A DNA stretch of 33,506 nt from the NCBI GenBank assembly GCA_041941305.1, contig JBGTQJ010000085.1, positions 1 through 33,506 of the forward strand, given 5' to 3'. The DNA is from JANSWP01 sp041941305. Its GTDB lineage: Bacteria; Bacteroidota; Bacteroidia; Chitinophagales; Saprospiraceae. The notes beneath the pieces were generated by a model. It searched no databases. It had not been told where the DNA came from and worked only from the letters and a program-made list of their open reading frames with translations. The stretch's first letter is position 1; each line of letters begins with the position of its first letter. Positions 23,110 through 31,318 of the stretch are shown piece by piece. The translations under genes and the position numbers were made by a program.

Positions 23110-25497
23110 ATGAAACCAATTATGAAACTCAGACTTTTAACTACTTTTTTGATCATTCTTACCTCCACACTAATTGTAAATGCCCAACATAGAACCTGTG
23201 GTTCGATGGACTACCTGGAACAACAAATATTAGAAGACCCAAATAGAGGAACACAATTAGAAGAAATTGAAAATTTTACTCAAAATTGGATTAAGGCAAA
23301 TGGAAATGCATCTGTTGAGATGATTTATACCATACCTGTAGTCGTACATGTTGTTTACAAAAATGCCAACGAAAATGTTAGTGCTGCTCAAATTCAGTCT
23401 CAAATAGATGTCTTGAACGAAGATTTTCGCCGCTTAAATTCTGATGCCAACAACAATTGGTCACAAGCTGCAGATGCAGAAATAGAATTTTGTTTGGCCA
23501 ATATTGATCCAAATGGTAATGCTACCAATGGAATTACCCGTACCTCGACAACGGTAAATGTATTTAACGGAGATGCAGTAAAATATACCAACCAGGGTGG
23601 AAAAGATGCCTGGCCAGCTGGAGAATATTTGAACATGTGGGTTTGTGCTTTAAATGGCTTCCTAGGTTATGCCCAATTCCCAGGTGGCAACCCTGCAACT
23701 GACGGGGTGGTCATTGACTACCGTTATTTTGGAACAACCGGAACCGCTACTCCTCCATTTAATTTAGGGAGAACAGGGACCCATGAAGTTGGACATTGGC
23801 TCAACCTTTATCACATATGGGGTGATGGTCCCTGCGGACAGGATGATCTCGTACCTGATACCCCTACCAGTGATGCAGAAAATTATGGATGCCCAAATGG
23901 ACACACTTCCTGTGGTTCTGTAGACATGATTGAAAACTACATGGATTATACGGATGATGCCTGCATGAATTTGTTTACACAAGGTCAAAAGGTGCGAATG
24001 AGGGCATTGTTTGCACCTGGAGGAGATAGAGCAAGTTTGTTAAATTCCAACGGTTGCGGTGGTGGCGGCGGAAATCCTCCCACTTGCGACACTCCAACTG
24101 GATTAGCTACGAATAATGTCAATGATACCAGTGTAGATGCTTCCTGGAATGCTTCAAATAATGCCAATTCCTATAACATCCAAATAGCCGTTTCGGGAAG
24201 TGGAAACTGGACCACTACCACCGTTTCTGGGAATTCTCATAGTTTTTCAGGGTTGACAACATGTACCTCCTATGATGTGAGAGTGCAGGCAGATTGTGGA
24301 AATGGAGACTTGTCTAGTTATTCCGTAGTAGCAACGTTTACCACTACAGGTTGTTCTGGCGGATGTCAGGACACAGAATTGACATTGACCATTGTATTGG
24401 ATGATTATCCGGAAGAAACTACATGGGAGGTTGTGGCAAATGGAAATGTACTAGCCTCAGGAGGACCTTATACTACCGCTGGAGCAACAGAAACCGCAGC
24501 ACTTTGCTTAGCTGATGATTGCTATGATTTCATAATTTATGATTCATATGGAGATGGTATTTGTTGTGCCTGGGGAAATGGCTCTTACGAATTGAAGGAA
24601 GATGCTACAGGAAATGTTGTCGCTTCGGGTGGTCAATTTGGTTTTCAGGAAATTACCAACTTTTGCTTGCCAGGTGGCGGCGGAGGTGGTGGTAATTGCA
24701 ATTATGTAAGCATCAATGAAAATGGCTTTGAAAACGGATGGGGGATTTGGAATGATGGAGGTTCAGATGCAAGAAGAAACATCAATGACTGGCCTTATGC
24801 AACAACAGGAGATTTTTGCATTAGATTGAGGGACAATACGAATACTTCTGTCATGACTACCGACAATATTAATCTGAGTTCCTATGATGAATTAACAATA
24901 GATTTTGCTTACTACGTTAGAAGCTTTGACAATTCAAATGAAGATTTCTGGCTTCAGGTTTCTACCAACGGTGGATCGACATATACTACTGTTGAAGAAT
25001 GGAATCTTGGAGATGAATTCAACAATAATGAATTCAAAACAGACCAGGTAATTATTCCAGGACCCTTTTCTTCAAATACCAAATTGCGATTCAGAGCAGA
25101 TGCTTCTGGAAATGCAGATTGGGTATATATAGATGATGTAAAAATTTCAGGTTGTGCAACGGGCTCGAACAGAGATGATCTGGATGTGATTTTTGCAAAT
25201 GATATGGTAGAAAATAATCTGGAAAACGATCATGGATTGATTGGAGAGGTGATAGATATGAAATTGTTCCCCAATCCAACAAGTGATGAATTAACTATAG
25301 CTGTTTCAACAAGTGAATTTGAAAATGCTCATTTAATAATCGCTGATTATTCTGGCAAGATTATTAAGGAAATCGAAATGGAAGGAGGAGAAAAGCAAAA
25401 AACAATTTCAGTTGATGGATGGACTCCAGGATTTTATGCCATTCAATTGGTTTCAGGTAAAAACAAAGTGACACAAAAACTCGTGGTGATTCAGTAA
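23110..25497 (+). CDS. Secreted M43 metalloprotease with FN3 and jelly-roll domains and T9SS tail
   Basis: A 795-residue protein. The signal peptide ends near residue 25 (IVNAQ). The M43 domain (~60-315) has HEVGHWLNLYHIWGD (His225, Glu226, His229, His235) and Met-turn NYMDYTDD (Met278). Asn replaces the usual Gly of HExxHxxGxxH, which is common in Bacteroidota cytophagalysin-like enzymes. A Gly-rich linker precedes an FN3 domain (~324-416). Next is a domain with CYDFIIYDSYGDGICC, then GGGGGGG, and a jelly-roll/MAM-like domain (~535-690) ending WVYIDDVKISGC. The T9SS sorting domain has LFPNPTSDE and ends KLVVIQ. It is divergent from the LytS/LytTR genes across a region with putative LytTR sites, so it is the natural candidate target. 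Either ATG at 23110 or 23122 is possible. Confidence 0.92.
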   Translation: MKPIMKLRLLTTFLIILTSTLIVNAQHRTCGSMDYLEQQILEDPNRGTQLEEIENFTQNWIKANGNASVEMIYTIPVVVHVVYKNANENVSAAQIQSQIDVLNEDFRRLNSDANNNWSQAADAEIEFCLANIDPNGNATNGITRTSTTVNVFNGDAVKYTNQGGKDAWPAGEYLNMWVCALNGFLGYAQFPGGNPATDGVVIDYRYFGTTGTATPPFNLGRTGTHEVGHWLNLYHIWGDGPCGQDDLVPDTPTSDAENYGCPNGHTSCGSVDMIENYMDYTDDACMNLFTQGQKVRMRALFAPGGDRASLLNSNGCGGGGGNPPTCDTPTGLATNNVNDTSVDASWNASNNANSYNIQIAVSGSGNWTTTTVSGNSHSFSGLTTCTSYDVRVQADCGNGDLSSYSVVATFTTTGCSGGCQDTELTLTIVLDDYPEETTWEVVANGNVLASGGPYTTAGATETAALCLADDCYDFIIYDSYGDGICCAWGNGSYELKEDATGNVVASGGQFGFQEITNFCLPGGGGGGGNCNYVSINENGFENGWGIWNDGGSDARRNINDWPYATTGDFCIRLRDNTNTSVMTTDNINLSSYDELTIDFAYYVRSFDNSNEDFWLQVSTNGGSTYTTVEEWNLGDEFNNNEFKTDQVIIPGPFSSNTKLRFRADASGNADWVYIDDVKISGCATGSNRDDLDVIFANDMVENNLENDHGLIGEVIDMKLFPNPTSDELTIAVSTSEFENAHLIIADYSGKIIKEIEMEGGEKQKTISVDGWTPGFYAIQLVSGKNKVTQKLVVIQ

Positions 25498-25511
25498 ATG
25501 AATTCACTAAC

Positions 25512-25556
25512 CTAGCTTCCCTGTTCCCCATTATTTTTTAGGGAACAGGGAGCTAG
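25512..25556. terminator. Terminator between the M43 and DUF697 genes
   Basis: A 16-bp stem with one bulge (25512-25528 with 25541-25556; CTAGCT and CCCTGTTCCC blocks) and a 12-base T-rich loop. It sits between converging genes; the T-run after it is weak on both strands. Confidence 0.65.
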
Positions 25557-25560
25557 CTAT

Positions 25561-26262
25561 TTAAAATTCATTGATTAATTTTTTCTTCATCGTTTCAAAT
25601 TCTTCATCTGAAATAATTCCAGATTCCTTTAATTCTCCAAGTTCCTTCAATTTGTTGATGACGGTTCCCTGATCATTGTTTTCTTCAACTGGAGTTTCCA
25701 TAATATCTGCCTCCTGTGCTGCCTCAGCCATTGCTTCTTTTTTCTTTTCTTGCTGTTTGCGCAATTCTTCAGCTACTTTTTTGCCTTTTTCAAATTTCTC
25801 CTTGTATAGCTTCTTTAATCTGTCAGCATCAAAATCGAGAATGGTTCCTCCGGTAGAAAAATGAATTTTGAAAACTTCACCTAAGGCATAAGTGGAGGCT
25901 CCAGCCATAATAGAATTGGTTATTCCACCTACAATAGTCCCAACCACCGGAATCAATTTGGCAAGACTTCCTGCTCCTATTCTGGCTAAGGTTGCAGTTG
26001 TTAGGGAACTGACGATTGCCTTTCCCTGCGATTCCTGAAAATCCTGATCGTAAACCTTGCATAATTGCCGAATCATGTCCAATTGTGCAGCACTTACTGC
26101 AAAAACGTCCACTACAGGGTAGGGGATAATACCTGCACCCATTGAGAAGATAATGTGATTTCTGATAATGGAATCGGCATGTTTTGAACGTTCCTGATTT
26201 GCGTCATTCATAATTTTATCTTTTACATTTTTTGTTGCTGATTTGAAGATTTGATTAATCAT
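25561..26262 (-). CDS. DUF697 membrane-associated protein with C-terminal SHOCT domain
   Basis: A 233-residue protein from the ATG at 26262. Residues ~20-145 match the DUF697 pattern: RNHIIFSMGAGIIPYPVVDVFAVSAAQLDMIRQLCKVYDQD (markers: GAGIIPYPVVDVFAV and AAQLDMIRQL), then a hydrophobic Gly-rich stretch LARIGAGSLAKLIPVVGTIVGG and GASTYALGEVFKIHF. This domain is usually found in GTPase-linked or tellurite-resistance-like membrane proteins; no GTPase is fused here. A charged coiled coil (~155-195) leads to a SHOCT domain (INKLKELGELKESGIISDEEF). Its function is not established. It is isolated: converging with the M43 gene and divergent from the next gene. Confidence 0.75.
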   Translation of the reverse strand: MINQIFKSATKNVKDKIMNDANQERSKHADSIIRNHIIFSMGAGIIPYPVVDVFAVSAAQLDMIRQLCKVYDQDFQESQGKAIVSSLTTATLARIGAGSLAKLIPVVGTIVGGITNSIMAGASTYALGEVFKIHFSTGGTILDFDADRLKKLYKEKFEKGKKVAEELRKQQEKKKEAMAEAAQEADIMETPVEENNDQGTVINKLKELGELKESGIISDEEFETMKKKLINEF

Positions 26263-26512
26263 AAATCTTTGATTTGATTAAAATTCCTTTGCTAAAATAA
26301 AAAAACACCTCAAAATGTAGGACTAAAAAAAAGGATAGAATTTTTTTCGACCAAGTTTACATTTTATTTGCTTGGACTTATCTAATAAAGTAAAACAATA
26401 ACTTCCTGAAATTATAATAGGTTTTATGGATTGAACAAAAAATGAAGTACAATTATTTCTTTTATAACTCTTGTAATTAATTTGTTTTATTATATTCTCA
26501 AGTGTTAAATTA
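26263..26512. other. AT-rich intergenic stretch
   Basis: No convincing gene. Upstream of the DUF697 gene on the minus strand there is a TACATTTTG sequence (near 26310-26320) that is close to a -7 box. Short reading frames on either strand here have no recognisable product. Confidence 0.5.
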
Positions 26513-26544
26513 TTGTGAAGATTCTCCAAAAAACATTATATTTG
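26513..26544 (+). promoter_or_regulatory. Consensus promoter for the beta-helix T9SS protein
   Basis: TTG (26513-26515), a 21-bp spacer and an exact TATATTTG (26537-26544). Transcription would start near 26551, about 117 nt before the ATG at 26668. Confidence 0.75.
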
Positions 26545-26667
26545 AAAATCAATTTCAAAACGGACCGGATTACCTTTTCTCACCTACAAACTCCATTCAC
26601 TCACTCGGTCTTTGATTTTCAAGAACATCGGCTTTTGAAAAAAAGAGATCTCAAAAACCTGATTACT

Positions 26668-26704
26668 ATGTTACGAGGAATTAAAATGAATTACGGGGGG
26701 GGTA
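26668..26704 (+). other. Out-of-frame N-terminal start of the beta-helix protein, with G8 tract
   Basis: ATG at 26668 (and 26686) opens MLRGIKMNYGG, then reaches a run of eight G (26695-26702). As sequenced the frame runs to a stop at 26770-26772. With seven G the reading becomes MNYGGVLLLLVLLFSGMDF and joins the long frame, giving a classical signal peptide. This looks like a phase-variable or sequencing-error homopolymer. Confidence 0.7.
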
Positions 26705-29470
26705 TTGTTATTATTGGTGCTCCTATTTTCTGGAATGGACTTTCAAAAAGTTTACGGACAATGTCAATGTGATGTTCCTGATCCAAAAATAGTTGGGTCA
26801 GCAGTAAATGTACCAGACTTAACTACCGCGATTTCTCAGCAGATTTTACTGCCTGTATTTCCAGCTCTTTTTACAACCCAGAAATTTTGTGTTCAAGGAA
26901 GTTTTCAAATTGATCAACCCTATTACATTACAACAAATTCAGAAATTTCCATGGATACGGATGCCCTGATAAATATTGAAAATGGCGTTTTCCTGGTGAT
27001 TTCAGAATCCATTATTTCCGGATGCCAAAATATGTGGGATGCTTTACATGTAGAATCAGGAGCCAGTCTGGCAATATTGGATTCTGATGTATGGGATGGA
27101 AAAAGGGCTGTGTGGGGAGATCCTTTTTCGGATATTACTTTGAGGCATAGTGATTTTTGGAATAATTATATTCATGTTGATCTCTTATCTGAACAAGGGA
27201 TAGGCTCATTTCAGACATCAATATATGATAATCGATTTGGTACCGATTTGAATATTCCTCTTAAACCACCTTATGCCGGAGAAAATAGTTTTATCGGGAT
27301 TCAAATGACACTGGCTACAGGCGTAACTATAGGCAACATTGCTCAATTTGCTAATACCTTCCTAAGATTGGATTATGGCATTTTTGCTGTCACTAGTGTC
27401 TTTACTGCTGCCAATAACAGTTATCAGGATTTGACCAATCCCTTTAATCCTTCTGATTTGCCGGGAACCGGATTAAAACTTATTCACCGCTCTTATGGAG
27501 TAGTAACTGAAAGTGATTTCTATTGGTGTCATATCGGAGTTAGTTTGGACTATTCGAGTCTTGAATTTAAAGATAACACTATACTTGAAAAAACACCAAC
27601 AGGGGTATTTACTGACGGGGCATCCTTTCAAACCATATTAATAATAGAAAATGACATGACCGTTGAGGACCATGCTGCTGATCTTTCTTTTGTAAATGGA
27701 GGAAAATTAGATATTGCAGACAACACTATATTTGTATTGGAAGAAGGAAGCGGCACCGCCACAGAATCTGGTATTTTTTTAACTAACTGTAATTTTAGTA
27801 TAAACAGCCACGCCAAGATTAGAGGCAATGATATTGAGATGACAGATGGTATTGGAATTGGTATGACCGCTTCTACATGGGTAGATATTTTGGAAAATCC
27901 TTCAATTGATTTAACCAATTCAAATGGAAACGGGAAAGGAATTTTTCTTGACTATAGCGAATTCTGCCAAATTAACAGGAACAATATTTCAGGAAGGGAT
28001 GATTATGCACTTCTGATTAACCAAAGCTATGGAATAGAGCCTTTTATTTTCAATTCTCATATCTCTTATTGCTGCAATTCCATTGATGATACATCCTTTG
28101 GAACTTATTTTACAGGACCTAATGGTGGAACAGACTTATTTGCTACACATTATAATGACCATAATTTTGCCTTGGTCATTAATGCGCCCATTATGATGTC
28201 TGCTATTGGTCCCCAAGAACATACCGTAAACCGCTGGCCCGGAATTTATCCTGGTAGTAATTTGGGAGCAATTTTTACCGGAGATTTTTCCCTAATTCCA
28301 AATTCTAGTTTTGAAGTTGAAACATTAGGTGTTCCTCTTTCTCCAGAAGAAGATGATATTGACCCTCATCCTAACACGGGAATTGTTTGGTTTGAATTGG
28401 AGCCTGGGACATCTCCTACATGTGTCACCTTATGTCCTCCTTCTGATGACGACGATGACGGCGGAGAAGGATTTGGAACGATTGATTCTTTAGACATTAG
28501 GATTGCTACCGCTCAACTCACTACAACTACTGCTTATGATCCTACCGCCATTTGGATGTTTGAACGCTATCTGTATAGCAAACTGGAGTTATTTCCCAAT
28601 TTAATGCAAAGCTATCCAGAAATGGCAAGCTTTCATTCCACTAAGCAGAATGAGACAGTTGGGCGATTCCATTCAGTATTGGCAGGCATCCGTAACCTTC
28701 AAAATGAACCGGAACCGGAAATCGGGCAATATGAATCTAATAATGATACCGTAAATGTTCGGCTTTGGGAACTTATCGAAATAGATAGTTCGCTAGTATA
28801 TGCTTCTTCTTCCGATAGCGTTACGCTGTTAGCACAACGGAATACTATTTTAACGGAAATTCAGACTTTAAAAACAGAAAATGATTCTCTCTGGAATCTC
28901 ATTGAGAGTCATCGCCAAACGCTTATCCAGCAATTAATTGCACAGAATAATACCATTCCTGTTAGTGAAATTTATGAGACGAATGAAAAAACAGTCAATG
29001 ATATTTATCTAAATACCATTGCTCAATTCAACCAGAACTTTACGGCTCAACAATTAACTGATTTGGCAAACATTTCAGGACAATGTGCTTACTTAGGAGG
29101 TGGAGCCGTATTAAGAGCAAGGGCAATGTATCAACTTACGGTTGATACGACATTCAATGATGAAGTACTTTGTCAGCTACCGCCGCCTATTACGAATTTA
29201 GATGATTTGGAAAAAAGCAATTCATCGTTTGAAGTTTTCCCGAATCCGGCTTCAGATGAAATTCAGATTCGATTTAAGGATAAAAGCTATCATCCTGTAG
29301 AAGCCCGAATAACAAACCTTAACGGGCAAACACTTGCTGTTCATACGCTTAACAGCAGCAGCGAGACCTATACAATTTCAACCAAATCTTTACTTAAAGG
29401 AGCCTATTTCCTAAGAATTTCTTTGGAAAATGGCGATCTGCTTTCAGATAAAATCCTGATTTCAAGATAA
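26705..29470 (+). CDS. Large secreted beta-helix protein with T9SS tail, start frame-disrupted
   Basis: A 921-residue frame that can only begin at TTG 26705 (or ATG 26735) as sequenced; the TTG start gives a hydrophobic stretch without basic residues. The true start is likely ATG 26668 or 26686, shifted by one base at the G8 tract. Mature protein begins after FQKVYGQ. Residues ~45-480 show repeated hydrophobic ladder segments (ISESIISGCQNMWDAL, ESDFYWCHIGVSLDY, LFLTNC-like and KIRGNDIEMTDG), consistent with a right-handed beta-helix. A linker with five Asp (SDDDDDGG) precedes a mostly helical region (~590-830) with a coiled-coil-like ILTEIQTLKTENDSLW. The T9SS sorting domain has VFPNPASDE and ends DKILISR. 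No enzymatic motif is seen. A consensus promoter precedes and a strong terminator follows it. Confidence 0.8.
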   Translation: MLLLVLLFSGMDFQKVYGQCQCDVPDPKIVGSAVNVPDLTTAISQQILLPVFPALFTTQKFCVQGSFQIDQPYYITTNSEISMDTDALINIENGVFLVISESIISGCQNMWDALHVESGASLAILDSDVWDGKRAVWGDPFSDITLRHSDFWNNYIHVDLLSEQGIGSFQTSIYDNRFGTDLNIPLKPPYAGENSFIGIQMTLATGVTIGNIAQFANTFLRLDYGIFAVTSVFTAANNSYQDLTNPFNPSDLPGTGLKLIHRSYGVVTESDFYWCHIGVSLDYSSLEFKDNTILEKTPTGVFTDGASFQTILIIENDMTVEDHAADLSFVNGGKLDIADNTIFVLEEGSGTATESGIFLTNCNFSINSHAKIRGNDIEMTDGIGIGMTASTWVDILENPSIDLTNSNGNGKGIFLDYSEFCQINRNNISGRDDYALLINQSYGIEPFIFNSHISYCCNSIDDTSFGTYFTGPNGGTDLFATHYNDHNFALVINAPIMMSAIGPQEHTVNRWPGIYPGSNLGAIFTGDFSLIPNSSFEVETLGVPLSPEEDDIDPHPNTGIVWFELEPGTSPTCVTLCPPSDDDDDGGEGFGTIDSLDIRIATAQLTTTTAYDPTAIWMFERYLYSKLELFPNLMQSYPEMASFHSTKQNETVGRFHSVLAGIRNLQNEPEPEIGQYESNNDTVNVRLWELIEIDSSLVYASSSDSVTLLAQRNTILTEIQTLKTENDSLWNLIESHRQTLIQQLIAQNNTIPVSEIYETNEKTVNDIYLNTIAQFNQNFTAQQLTDLANISGQCAYLGGGAVLRARAMYQLTVDTTFNDEVLCQLPPPITNLDDLEKSNSSFEVFPNPASDEIQIRFKDKSYHPVEARITNLNGQTLAVHTLNSSSETYTISTKSLLKGAYFLRISLENGDLLSDKILISR

Positions 29471-29488
29471 GGCTAGTTTTCCTAATTG

Positions 29489-29540
29489 ACCTCCTACTCC
29501 TAATCGCCGATGGATTATGAGCAGGAGGTATTTTTTGTTT
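29489..29540 (+). terminator. Rho-independent terminator after the beta-helix T9SS gene
   Basis: ACCTCCTACT (29489-29498) pairs with AGCAGGAGGT (29520-29529), with an inner TAATC/GATTA stem, followed by ATTTTTTGTTT. It separates this gene from the next secreted protein gene only 18 bp later. Confidence 0.8.
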
Positions 29541-29557
29541 TTTAAATTTTGCTACTC

Positions 29558-31312
29558 ATGAAAAAAATATCCCTACTCCTATTCTCTTTTCTTTTTTCGA
29601 TTGCTTCTATCGCACAATTATACAATGACTTAAAGAGAGATCATGTCTGGTTATTTGGCTATGCAAGTGGTCATGGTTTTCCTTTTGGAATCAGCACATT
29701 GGATTTTAATGACTGTCAATTAGATGTATATGAAGGATTTAGCGCGATGGATTTTAGTGAAACCAATGCCTCTTTATGTGACGAAGAAGGGAATTTAATT
29801 TGTTATACTAATGGGATTTATATTGCCAATGCCAATCACGAACAAATGGAAAATGGCGATGGATTAAATCCGGGGCCACAAACTGAGCCCTGGATAGATG
29901 ATGGATTGCCTTTACCACAAGGAACTTTGTTTCTGCCCTATCCTGAACACGACAGTCTGTTAGCATTAATTCATGGCTATAGATACTATGGCGTGATTAG
30001 AAATCTTTATTATTCCATCGTCAATATTAATTCTAATGACGGATTAGGCGAAGTACTTTCGAAGAATATTGAAATCATCAATGATACCTTAGATTATGGA
30101 AAAATTACGGCTACTAAACATGGTAATGGGCGAGATTGGTGGATAGTAATTGGAGATTATAATTCCAATCGCTTTAATAAAATTCTGTTATCGCCCGAAG
30201 GGATTAAGTTAGTAGAAATACAAGAAGTTGGAACAGCTGTTCTAAGTGGTTTGGGGCAAGGTGTTTTTTCTCCTGATGGTAGTAAGTATATAAAGTATGA
30301 AGGCATCAATTTAGCAACTGGCAATTTTTTAAATATTTATGATTTTGATAGATGTACCGGGCTTTTAAGTAATCAAATTCAGTTGCATATACAAGATAGT
30401 GCCTGGTCAATGGGAGTAGCAGTATCTCCAAATTCAAGGTATGTCTATGTGTCTTCTTTTGTTTATATGTATCAATATGATTTGTGGTCGAGTGACATAG
30501 CTGCCTCCAAAGACACGGTTGCTATTTACGATGGCTACAAACCTGATGCGGTGCCATTATCCACACCTTTTTATTTGGCACAAATAGGTCCCGACAACAA
30601 AATCTACATCAATGCTCCAAATAGTGTAAATGTCCTCCATATCATTCATAACCCGAATGACAAAGGAAAAGCTTGTAACATGGAACAACACGGTATCATT
30701 CTTCCGGGGTTGAATGCTTATTCTATGCCCAATTTTCCTAACTACCGGCTGGGACCACTGGATGATAGCCCCTGTGATACTTTGGGGCTTGATAATCTCC
30801 CAATTGCGGGTTTTCGTTTTGAGCAGGATACACTTGACCCATTACAAGTAGCTTTTACAAGCCTATCCTGGTTTGAGCCAGAAAACTGGAAATGGTCATT
30901 TGGAGATAGCCAAACGAGTTTGGAAGAGAATCCCACTCATGTTTTTCCATCCGCTGGAATTTATAATATTTGCCTTACAGTTTCCAATGATTTTGGTGAG
31001 GATACTTTTTGTAAGGAAGTGGAATTTAAAGTTACGTCCATTGACGAAATTGAAAATTCTGATTTTGAAGTTTTGGTCTTTCCAAATCCAGCAATAAATA
31101 ATGTAACCCTTTTAAGTTCTAAGACATTTCCTGAAAAAAGTAAATGGGTACTTTTTAATAATTTAGGGCAAGTTGTGAATTCTCAATCGCTTCCTAAAGG
31201 ACAAAAAAATCATAATTTTTTCCTGGAAGAAGTGCCTGGAGGGATTTATTTTTATATTGTCTTTGGAAATTTGGGAAGGTTGGACAAAGGTAAATTGATT
31301 ATTGAGGATTAA
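29558..31312 (+). CDS. Secreted beta-propeller protein with PKD domain and T9SS tail
   Basis: A 584-residue protein from the ATG at 29558 (an in-frame TTG is at 29549). Signal peptide MKKISLLLFSFLFSIASIAQ. Residues ~25-400 look like a beta-propeller: WLFGYASGHGFPFGIS, NASLCDEEGNLICYTNGIYI, ITATKHGNGRDWWIVIGD, GVFSPDGSKYIKY, MGVAVSPNSRYVYVSS and LAQIGPDNKIYI. Residues ~415-500 form a PKD domain (WSFGDSQTSLEENPTHVF). The T9SS sorting domain starts VFPNPAINN and ends KGKLIIED. No enzymatic residues are recognised; such proteins are taken as surface or extracellular binding modules. It converges with the TPR regulator, with six bases between stops. Confidence 0.87.
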   Translation: MKKISLLLFSFLFSIASIAQLYNDLKRDHVWLFGYASGHGFPFGISTLDFNDCQLDVYEGFSAMDFSETNASLCDEEGNLICYTNGIYIANANHEQMENGDGLNPGPQTEPWIDDGLPLPQGTLFLPYPEHDSLLALIHGYRYYGVIRNLYYSIVNINSNDGLGEVLSKNIEIINDTLDYGKITATKHGNGRDWWIVIGDYNSNRFNKILLSPEGIKLVEIQEVGTAVLSGLGQGVFSPDGSKYIKYEGINLATGNFLNIYDFDRCTGLLSNQIQLHIQDSAWSMGVAVSPNSRYVYVSSFVYMYQYDLWSSDIAASKDTVAIYDGYKPDAVPLSTPFYLAQIGPDNKIYINAPNSVNVLHIIHNPNDKGKACNMEQHGIILPGLNAYSMPNFPNYRLGPLDDSPCDTLGLDNLPIAGFRFEQDTLDPLQVAFTSLSWFEPENWKWSFGDSQTSLEENPTHVFPSAGIYNICLTVSNDFGEDTFCKEVEFKVTSIDEIENSDFEVLVFPNPAINNVTLLSSKTFPEKSKWVLFNNLGQVVNSQSLPKGQKNHNFFLEEVPGGIYFYIVFGNLGRLDKGKLIIED

Positions 31313-31318
31313 TATCCA

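Noticed and set aside
26515..26772. An 85-codon plus-strand gene before the beta-helix protein
   Set aside because: Its TTG start lies inside the promoter; only its last part (from 26668) is meaningful, as the displaced N-terminus of the next gene.
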